DNA from: Costus lasius
Taxonomy: Eukaryota > Streptophyta > Magnoliopsida > Zingiberales > Costaceae
Length of the DNA stretch: 64,000 bases
Assembly (NCBI GenBank): GCA_027563935.2
Contig: CM050454.1
Location: forward strand, 43,800,596 to 43,864,595
Reading direction: 5' to 3'
The notes beneath the pieces are model-generated. The model did not search any database. It saw only the letters and a program-made list of their open reading frames with translations, and was not told the DNA's origin. Shown here piece by piece: positions 55,406 through 64,000 of the stretch (positions are counted from its first letter, which is position 1; every line of letters starts with the position of its first letter). The position numbers and the translations under genes were made by a program.

Positions 55406-57201
55406 ATTGGTATCAGAGCTAGGGTTATATGTTCATATGATTGCTTTGATTGTGAATCCATATATGCTTAGATCTTATATGTGCGAAACTAGTTTATGCT
55501 TTTCTTTTTGCGCATCTATGTTGGCGCATGTTGTAGCTTAAGTTTTCTCAAAAGGAAATATCACATGCGCGCTTAACATTAGATCTAAGGCCCTGCTATA
55601 AACCCTTAGACGGGTTATTAGGGTTGAAATCACCCCCTAGGTCAGATCCAATCAGTCTGATCAGACTATCTGACAGCCTTGATGGGTCGACTGGATAGCA
55701 CCTTGGCGCAAGCTTGAGGTGGCTACAGGTCGACTGCAGACAGGCGTGTAGCGATGTCTGATTGAGACGACCCATGAACGCACCTGAGTTAGGCCCGGGG
55801 TCACACCCGCTTGCCAGACCTCAGTGTGGTTGTTCAGCCCTGGCGCATGCATGGTTGACCTTATGGTCGACTCAAGTCAGTTAGGACTTGGTGCATGCAA
55901 GGGCAGAGGATCTGACTAGGTTGGTTGAGTGGATCCCTAGTAATGGACCGTTGTAAGGTTGTAGGGCAAATAAGGAAAAATTAAAATTGATCCCATGGGG
56001 TTTTTCGAAAAAATTTTAATTTTTTATGATGGATCACATGATTGCTGATTGGATGCATATGTTTGTCTATTTAGTCTTATGTGGGCTGCCCATATTAATT
56101 GTGTGCTGTGCTGGGGCCTGCGTGCCTGGGATTTAAAATTGTTGTAAATTAATTATTGTGATCTGCGCATCACATTGCTTTAATTTATAAAATGTTATTG
56201 ACCTGCGTGTCAATCTTGTCTAGATAGTTAAATTTGTAATTTAATTAGACAAGAGCACAGAGCACACTTGGCAGAGGCGCATGCAGCAGTGGCTTGACCA
56301 GGTGGGAGGTCTAGGGTTCGACCCTAGGACCTGGCGCATTTTCCTGGTGGGCGCACCAGAGCTGCAATTGGCGCTTGGGCCCTGGTATGGGCCAGATGAG
56401 CAGCAAAAGACCCATGAAGAGCAAGTGAAGACTTAAACTAGGTTAAGGTCTTCTAGGGCTATGGGCTTTTACCACATAAGAACCATGCTTTCTTTTATTG
56501 CTTATATAAGTAGAACAGCATGTTTTAATTTATCTTCTGCTATCACCATAGGAATTGTATGATAGTGAAGAAGATAAAAGACCGTTAAAATCCAACGCTA
56601 AAATATCAAGCTCGTAAGCCTTCTGACGTGAAACCTCACTGTTCTGATTATCGTTGGAGCCGTGTTGTACCCACTCAGTGGGCACGTCCATCTATCTTCA
56701 GACGGTGTGGGATTACACCTGTGTGTTACAGAGTAGGGATTTATCCCTTCTCGTTGCTCAGCATAGCACATGGTGGTCCAGGGAGTAGGTCGGGTCAGCT
56801 TGACCGTGTAGGCTACATATGTGGCGCATATGGTAGCACATGGAGGCAGCCATCTGTGGGGTCAGAGACTGTGTTGTACCAACTCAGTTGGCACAGTCTG
56901 CTGGACTGCCCAGATGAAGGGGAATCGCACGGGTTGGCGATCGGCAGGGACTGCCTACCGGAGATTAGTGCTTGTACTCTCTGTGTATCTTATCTCGCCT
57001 GAGCGGGACGCGGAGACCAAGTATGAAATCCGGATCCCATCTCACTAAAAGAGTGTCTACTCTTTCGGACTGTTTAATGGATTTTTCAGTCAGATAAAAT
57101 AGTGAGAAAAAGAATCTTTCTTAAGTCCTGATCGATTCTTATACATTGATACTGACCTTGCTGTTCTTGCATTGTTGTAGATACCTGCAGCAACGAACAC
57201 C
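55406..57201 (+). other. Cop-A3 untranslated leader (1.8 kb)
   Basis: An unusually long stretch between primer site and gag ATG. It holds a tRNA-like segment with perfect stem CTAGGG/CCCTAG around TTCGA (56311-56327) and two related palindromes (56670-56682 and 56879-56891). ORFs of up to 124 codons here have no domain. It probably carries packaging signals, which is inference only. Confidence 0.6.
55408..55419 (+). other. Cop-A3 primer binding site
   Basis: TGGTATCAGAGC, 2 bases after the LTR end, complementary to initiator tRNA-Met. Confidence 0.88.
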
Positions 57202-60200
57202 ATGAACTTCAATGTGCGATCCCTACTGGAAAGGGAGAAGTTTGCTGGGCCGAACTTCTCTGACTGGTTTGGACACCTTAAGATCGTTCTTAAGGCAGAG
57301 AGGAAACTGTATGTCCTCGAGACGGCGATACCGCCGCAGCCCGCTCCGAACGCCGCAAGGGCGGTTCGGGAAGCCTATGAAAAGCACGTCAATGATAGCA
57401 TTGATGTCGCTTGCCTGATGCTAGCGTCTATGACGCCACCGCTGCAGCGTCAGCATGAGGATATGTCTGCTATAGACATGATAGCAAACCTCAAGATGCT
57501 GTATGCTGCACAGGCGAGGACAGAGCGCTACAATTTGACGAAGCTCTTCTTTCAGAGCAAACTGGCTGAAGGGAGCCCAGTGGGAGCTCACGTGCTCAAG
57601 ATGATTGGGCACAAGGAGGCTCTAGAGAAACTGGGGCATACCATCAACCAGGAGCTTGCTGTGGATATTATTCTACAGTCTCTCCCGCCTTCATTCGACG
57701 CGTTCATTATTAACTTTAATATGAACAAAATCGATTGTACTCCGGCAGAGCTGCTGAATATGCTCCTCACTACTGAGGAGACTCTGAAGGGAAAGCCTTC
57801 GACCTCTGTCTTAATGGTTCCTTCCAGGAACAATAAGAAGGGGAAGAAGGGCAAGGCCCCTGTCAAGAATTACAGCAAGGCTCTGAAGCAGAAGGTGAAG
57901 CGGTCTAAGGAATACAGGTGTTTCCACTGTGGCCAGCTGGGTCACTGGAAAAAGGACTGTAAAGCGCTCCAAGGAGATAAGAGGGGAAGCTTCGCTTCTG
58001 GCTCAGGTATATTCGTGACTGAGGTCATGTTTTCTTCTTCTATATCATGGGTGTTGGACACTGCATGTGGAGTTCACATTTGTTCAAATGTACAGGAACT
58101 CAAGAGAAGAAGGCAGGTGGGACAGCATGAGGTGGACCTACGAGTTGGAAACGGGGCACGGGTTGCTGCTGTTGCTGTAGGAGACTACTTCATTTCTTTA
58201 CCATCTGGACTTGTATTGGAACTAAACAGTTGTTATTTTGTTCCCAGTATTACTAAAAATATTATCTCCATTCCTGCTCTTGTCAGGAAGGGATTTTCCT
58301 TTGAATGCAATATTTCAAAGTGTGTTTTATCTTATGATAATATTGTTTATGCAACTGGTTCAATTAGCAATGGGTTATTCATGTTGGACATGGAGCGTTC
58401 TATACAAAATATTGATAATAAGAAAGCCAAGTATGCTGATGACAGCACCTTGCTATGGCATAGTCGTTTAGGCCATATTAACAAGAAGCGCATTAAGCGG
58501 TTGCATGATAATGGACTGCTGGGATCATTCTCCTATGAGGAGATTGATACATGCAAAGCTTGTTTGATGGGTAAAATGACGAAGTCACCTTTTCCTCACA
58601 AAGGTCAAAGGGCTTCAGGTTTACTTGACCTTATACACAGTGATGTGTGTGGGCCATTTAGTAAACATGCCAGAGGTGGCTATCAGTACTTCATTACCTT
58701 TACTGATGATTTCAGTAGGTATGGGTATGTCTATCTGATGAGACATAAGAGTGAATCTTTTGACAAGTTCAAAGAGTTCAAAAATGAAGTACAGAATCAG
58801 CTAGGCCGAAATATCAAGGCACTTCGCTCAGATCGAGGTGGTGAATACCTAAGTCATGCGTTTACTGACTATCTAAAGGAGTGTGGGATTATCTCACAGC
58901 TCACTCCGCCAGGAACACCGCAATGGAATGGTGTGTCCGAAAGGAGAAATAGAACGTTACTTGATATGGTTCGTTCTATGATGAGTCAGGCTACTCTTCC
59001 ATACTCCTTTTGGGGTTTTGCACTGGAAACAGCTGCAAAGATACTAAACCGAGTGCCATCCAAGGCAGTTTCAAAGACGCCATATGAGTTATGGTATGGG
59101 AAACAGCCAAGCTTGACATTTATCAGGATCTGGGGCTGCGAGGCTTATGTCAAAAAGCTCGCCTCTGGGAAACTAGAGAGCAGATCTGACAAATGTATCT
59201 TTGTCGGTTACCCTAAGGAAACTAAGGGTTATTATTTCTACGACCCCAAAGAGAACAAGGTTTTTGTTGCTCGGACGGCCATATTTCTTGAGAAGGAGTT
59301 TCTTCTGCAAGAGGCCAGTGGGAGAGAAATAAAGCTGGATGAGAATCCAGAGGAAGGACAAAGTGCTCAAGCACAGTTGGATGAGCCTGAGCCGGTAGAA
59401 CAGGTTATTGAACAACCTGAGGCTCAGATATCACGGGAACCATGAAGATCGGGAAGGATTCGTCGACAGCCTGAGCGCTATGACGGAGTCTACATCATTG
59501 ATCATGATGAACCCCTCACTTATGCGGATGCGGTCAGTGGACCGGAGTCAGCGAGATGGCTTGAAGCTATGCGCGCCGAGATGGACTCCATGTCAGATAA
59601 CCAAGTTTGGGATTTGGTTGATCCGCCTCCGGGAGTTATCCCTATAGGCTGTAAGTGGATCTTCAAGAAGAAGATTGACATGGATGGTAACGTGGTTACC
59701 TATAAAGGCAGGCTAGTTGCGAAAGGTTTCAAACAAATCTACGGGATAGATTATGATGAAACTTTCTCACCTGTAGCTATGTTTAAGTCTATTCGGATTC
59801 TTTTCGCGATAGCTGCATATTATGATTATGAGATCTGGCAGATGGATGTGAAAACAGCTTTCCTTAATGGAAATCTGGATGAGGATGTGTATATGACACA
59901 ACCAGAAGGTTTCACTAATCCATCAGATCGTCATAAGATATGCAAGTTAAAGAAGTCTATTTATGGACTTAAGCAAGCATCTAGAAGCTGGAATATTCGT
60001 TTTGATGAATCAATCAGTGAATTTGGTTTCATCAAGAACGAGGATGACCCGTGTGTATATAAGAGGTTTAGTGGGAGCGTGATTACTTTCCTAGTCCTCT
60101 ACGTCGATGATATCTTGATCATTGGAAATGACATTCCTGAAATGCATGCTGTGAAGGCATGGCTGAGGAAATGTTTCCAGATGAAAGATTTAGGAGAAGC

Positions 60201-61083
60201 AGCCTATGTGTTAGGTGTGAAGATCTACAGGGATAGATCGAAGAGGCTTCTCGGGCTGTGCCAGAGTACTTACATCGATAAAGTCCTGGAGAGATTTCAT
60301 TTAGAGAATTCTAAACGAGGATATCTTCCAGTCAGACATGGTCTGAATCTTTCGAAGAGTCAGTGTCCACAAACACAGACTGAGAAAGATGAAATGGACA
60401 ATACGCCTTATGCTTCGGCTATTGGATCCATTATGTATGCGATGTTGTGTACTCGCCCAGACGTTGCTTACGGGTTAAGCGTGACCAGTCGTTTCCAAAG
60501 TAATCCAGGTGTGGCGCACTGGATTGCAGTCAAGAACATTTTAAAATATCTGCGGAGAACCAAAGATATGTTCTTGATATATGGTGGTCAGGAAGAACTC
60601 AGTATAGAGGGATATACTGACGCTTCGTTCCAGTCAGACCAGGATGATTTCCGATCGCAATCAGGCTATGTTTTTAGCTTGAATGGAGGTGCAGTGGTGT
60701 GGAAGAGTTTCAAACAGTCAACTGTTGCTGATTCCACAACAGAAGCCGAGTATGTTGCAGCCTCGGAAGCATCCAAGGAGGCAGTGTGGATTCGTAAGTT
60801 CGTGAGAGAACTTGGTGTCGTTCCTTCGAGTGCAGATCCTTTGGTTATCTTCTGTGATAACACTGGAGCAATCGCACAAGCAAAGGAACCACGGTCGCAC
60901 CAGAAGTCCAAGCACATACAGAGACGGTTTCATTTGATCAGGGAGATCATAGATCGTGGCGAGATCAAAATCTGCAAGGTTCATACAGATGACAATCTGG
61001 CAGACCCGCTTACCAAGCCTCTGGCGCAGCAGAAGCATGAGAAGCACTGTAATAATATGGGTTTGAGATTTCTCAACCATTAG
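57202..61083 (+). CDS. Cop-A3 gag-pol polyprotein with one in-frame TGA
   Basis: ATG in context ACCATGAAC. Codons 1-747 run to TGA at 59443-59445, and the same frame continues to TAG at 61081-61083. Gag covers residues 1-260 with a C-terminal CCHC knuckle (CFHCGQLGHWKKDC, about residues 238-251). Protease DTAC lies near residue 286. The integrase finger and D, D, E are at about 415-590, before the stop. After the stop come RT with YVDDILII and RNase H with YTDAS. Cop-A1 has an arginine CGA at the stop position and Cop-A2 shares this TGA, so the mutation predates the duplication. Cop-A3 also has CCA instead of CCG just before it. RT and RNase H would not be made without readthrough. Confidence 0.94.
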
Positions 61084-61103
61084 ATTAAGTGCAAGTGGGA
61101 GAT

Positions 61104-62780
61104 TGTTGGGGTATGCCCTTAAGGCTAATGTTTGAGGCCTGTGGGAATGTATCTGTATCATGTAATAAACTGTTATGTTTATAAAGGCATGGTTATTATT
61201 CAGTTGTTTACATTGTCTGCTGCAATATATGTTCTTCTGAATAATGTCTCAAAGCTGTTCAGCTGGGCTGACATGCTGTTATGTCCTTAGTCGATATATC
61301 TTGGTGAACATGAGACAGCCTTGATATGGTTAAGACTAATATGTGTTCTAATCTTATAGGATGCTTCGAGCATGGAATAAGATGTAGACTCATGGGTACA
61401 TTGGATGTGCTGGACAGACCCTACTAGGTTATTCAATTGTTTGTCACAATGTGAATAATCCTTGAATATGACAAGTGGCACATTTCCTCTGACTTGAGAT
61501 CACTTGTGTTTTCTAAATGATGATTGTCATTGTTTTGAGATAGTTCAATATCATTTGAAACATAATGATTATAGACTATCTTGGATGGTGAACTTGAATC
61601 AGGTTAGGGCACTAGTGATAGACATAGGATTGCCGTCTCCTTGTTCAAGGAGTGTGATGTTCTAAAGGGGCCCCCTGGATGAGATGATTGAGAAAGTGTA
61701 TGGCCATACCCAGGTGACAGTGTTCATCTGATCTAATCATGCTCATCATATTGGAGCTACAAGCTTGACACGCTTGTCCAATAAGAACATCCAGTGGCAA
61801 AGGAAATATGCATGCCTTGTGAATTGATTCACACTTGTGCTATGGTTTGGGTGTAGTCTTGGAAGACTCTTTCCTTTATATCGGGAGACAGTGATGTGTT
61901 GCTAGATACCCCTCACTGATCGTGATAATGTGAATTATCGTTACCGACATTTAAAGGAAACCCTCAGGGTCGCACAATTTGATGATATGGCTTACTTCAG
62001 TCAGATCGTGTGGACTGAATTGTTTGGGTTCAGTTTAAAGGGATTTAATCTCTGATTGTAAGTGAGATCTAGTCTGATCATGTTTGATTGATTAGGGCTT
62101 GAGATCGGTAAGCTTCGATCGAGAGAATGATTGCTAGATCGGGCAGATCAGAAGCATCAAGAGATTAACGGTCAGATCTGGAGCCTTAGGGTTTATTTGA
62201 GATCTAGACTAGATCATTGGCTTGATTGGTTCTTAAACCGAACCAATGTGAACCGGCTCATGAAATGAGCGCATGGTTCAAGGCTTGGCGACTTGTTCAC
62301 TTGGCGTGAACATTGGAGCGAGTGGTGTGGCTATTTTTAGTAACCACGATCTCCACTTGGAGATAACGCTCACGTTCGAATAGCTCTTGCTATTCTCGCC
62401 TCTCAAGCGACCTCTCTCTCGACACTCGTTGTGTGTGGCGACGCTTGGAAGATAGAGGAGGTTTTTGGCCAAAAGAGATCAACACATCTCCATCCCTTTT
62501 CACTCGATCAAGGACTCCAAGGAACCTTGCTAGCACAAGGAGCACCAAGGGTAGGCGCATTGATCATCTTGTGTGTGAAACTTAGGAGAAGGCTCGCTTG
62601 CGTCTTTCCTTCCAAAGCTTCATCAAACCGATGGCAATGGTATGAGTTTATCTTCATCTATTCAAATATTCGAAAGCTAGTTATATGACATATATAGATC
62701 CTTTGAAATCCTAATATCCCATGCAAAATTTTGTTGCGCCACCATTAGGGTTTCTACCCCTTAGTTAGGGGTTCCCTGCA
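61104..62780 (+). repeat. Cop-A3 3' LTR (1677 bp)
   Basis: Virtually identical to 53729-55405, preceded by the purine tract at 61092-61103. It ends CCCTGCA before AGAACATCC. Palindrome 61698-61709, hairpin 61924-61939. Confidence 0.95.
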
Positions 62781-63230
62781 AGAACATCCTAGCTTTCCTG
62801 CTACAAGTTTGAATCTCTCCACCTAGCTGTTTTATTTTTGTTCTGCTTCATGGTTTTGGCATCTAACATTGGTGGTAATCTTGCAGATAATGCGCATACG
62901 CTATGTTGATGCCTACCATCAAACTCCAAATACCAGTCCAGGATACCAATATTGAAGTAGGCGTGGAAGTTCTCGACGAGAAGCACTCACCAAGAAAGAC
63001 ACAAGCTAAACCCGCACTAATTGATTTTAATTCTTTCTATTGGGTGCCTATACGCATTCACGAGCTGATTACTTGTTTATCTCCAGTGTTGGCAAATAGA
63101 TTCTTAAAAGTTGAAAGTGATATAAGGGACTTGTCGTGCCCCTTTCATTACTTGTATTATTTGTTATGTTCTTGTATATTTAGTTGTGATTATTGATTCC
63201 TTTACTTGATTTTGAATGACATAGGAATAT
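62781..63230. other. Unassigned sequence right of the Cop-A array
   Basis: The ORF of 97 codons at 62903-63196 has no motif I recognise and no homologue elsewhere in the window. It may be old transposon sequence. Confidence 0.4.
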
Positions 63231-64000
63231 TGCAAACTGATGCAGTAAAGAGAGGTGTTTTCTGCTAATTGTCCCAAAATCACAGGCGGGTCCTGACAAA
63301 AATCTCGGCCGTGATTATCACTTAGTCCAATACCAGGAATTTTGTCGACAGAATTACGGCAGTAAGATAACTGAAGCCATGGTCGTAACCAGTAGTAGCA
63401 TAGAAATTACACGAGGAGATCATGACAGGGTTACGCTGAAGGTCATGATCAAGATTTTTTCGAAGAGGCAAAACAAAGAATTATTTGCCGAGAAAATTAC
63501 GACAATGTCATAACTATGGGCACGAGCGTAAAATTTACACACAATTCTATAGAAGCAATCACGGGCGGGCCATGACGAAAATCATGGGCAAGATTTCCAG
63601 AAGGCAAGATGTGCAAACATTTGACGAGAGTATCATGGCAACCCAGTGATTTAAGTCACGGCCGTGAAAACTAGTACCAAAAATCTACGATGAGATCACG
63701 ACGGGGTACCGATGAAAACCTCGACCGTGATTTCCCAGCAGACACTTCTACAAAAATTTCCTGACCAAGTCCTAAGGGAGATCTCGAGTGTGATCACTAA
63801 ACATCTCAACAGGTCCGCCTGGCCAGCCCGACCCGTTAAGCTATCCACTTAAAGCTTCGCCTGAACAATTCATCTAGGGTTCCTGATTTTCCCCTTCCGT
63901 TCAAAGTGCCGACCCCACCGCCCTGTCCCACTAGTCGCCGCCGCTAAGCTTCGCCGCTGACTCGCCGACAACTTTTTTGATCGACTCCGGTGAGCTCTGG
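63231..64000 (+). repeat. Ath-5: Athila-like LTR fragment (inverted-repeat modules)
   Basis: Contains at least six modules of the type AATCACGG..GTGATT or AATTACG..CGTAA between about 63280 and 63745, the same architecture as the Athila-like LTRs at 5.5, 18.7, 27.8, 32.1 and 41.8 kb. It is closest in style to Ath-1 (CACGG arms). LTR ends are not visible. It runs off the window. Confidence 0.55.

Larger units (their letters stand above)
53729..62780 (+). mobile_element. Cop-A3: full-length copia element in a tandem array
   Basis: LTR (53729-55405), leader, gag-pol with one TGA, LTR (61104-62780); 9052 bp in total. The 5' LTR is also the 3' LTR of the Cop-A2 internal copy, so the arrangement is internal-LTR-internal-LTR. 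The period is exactly 7375 bp. No target duplication is expected on the left because the array continues there. The right flank is AGAAC. Confidence 0.94.

Noticed and set aside
56628..57002. ORF of 124 codons before the Cop-A3 gag start
   Set aside because: Lies in the untranslated leader, with overlapping frames and no recognisable domain. Better explained by structured leader RNA.
62903..63196. 97-codon ORF as a possible host gene
   Set aside because: No recognisable domain, intron signals or homologue. Reported as unassigned sequence only.
1..64000. Host protein-coding gene or resistance-gene cluster
   Set aside because: Every long ORF with a recognisable domain is gag, protease, RT, RNase H, integrase or the Athila env-like ORF.

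Overview
This window is nuclear DNA of a flowering plant and consists almost entirely of nested LTR retrotransposons. I find no host gene, rRNA, functional tRNA or CRISPR array. The evidence for a plant is the lineage mix: Angela/BARE-like Ty1-copia elements (LTRs of 1.7-1.9 kb starting TGTTGG..TATGCCC), Tekay/Del-like chromodomain Ty3-gypsy elements (LTRs of 2.2-2.8 kb, initiator-Met primer site) and Athila-like Ty3-gypsy elements (LTRs of 1.5-2.0 kb, TGGCGCTGTTGC-type primer site, an env-like ORF). The species cannot be told from the sequence. Element names used here (Cop-A, Cop-B, Cop-C, Tek-1 to 3, Ath-1 to 5) are local labels.

Left block (1-18423). The 3' part of Cop-A1, with an open pol frame and a 3' LTR (1-4829), lies inside a minus-strand Cop-B LTR (4830-5277, resuming 17497-17793). 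That Cop-B LTR is also split by Ath-1, a solo LTR with target duplication CGGGT. Ath-1 is in turn split by Tek-1 (6262-16491), a complete young 10.2-kb Tekay element with target duplication GGGAG. The Cop-B LTR itself appears to sit inside an older related LTR (Cop-C, 17799-18198).

Middle block (18424-51241). An old Athila element (Ath-2) seems to be the scaffold: 5' LTR, gag and protease (18424-22835), an RT/RNase H remnant (43463-44236) and an env-like ORF (49478-50792). Into it went Tek-2 (22836-27781, 3'-truncated), Ath-3 (27782-43462, 5'-truncated) and Cop-B1 (44237-49329, 5'-truncated). Ath-3 carries in its 5' LTR a solo LTR Ath-4 (minus strand, TSD GTCCC), which itself carries a solo LTR Cop-A4 (minus strand, TSD TCTTC). 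The Ath-3 pol is split by a Tekay-like solo LTR, Tek-3 (TSD ATTGA). One deletion could explain the Tek-2/Ath-3 junction, and another the 5' loss of Cop-B1.

Right block (51242-64000). A tandem Cop-A array has the order internal(partial)-LTR-internal(full)-LTR with an exact 7375-bp period and almost no divergence. Both internal copies share the same in-frame TGA. Beyond 62780 come unassigned sequence and an Athila-like LTR fragment.

The coding parts make the usual retrotransposon machinery: gag capsid, aspartic protease, reverse transcriptase, RNase H and integrase. Only Tek-1, Cop-A1 and Cop-A3 are close to intact, and Tek-1 and Cop-A3 each have an in-frame stop. The most notable non-coding signals are short inverted repeats in the LTRs. 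Their stems change between copies or families while staying complementary.
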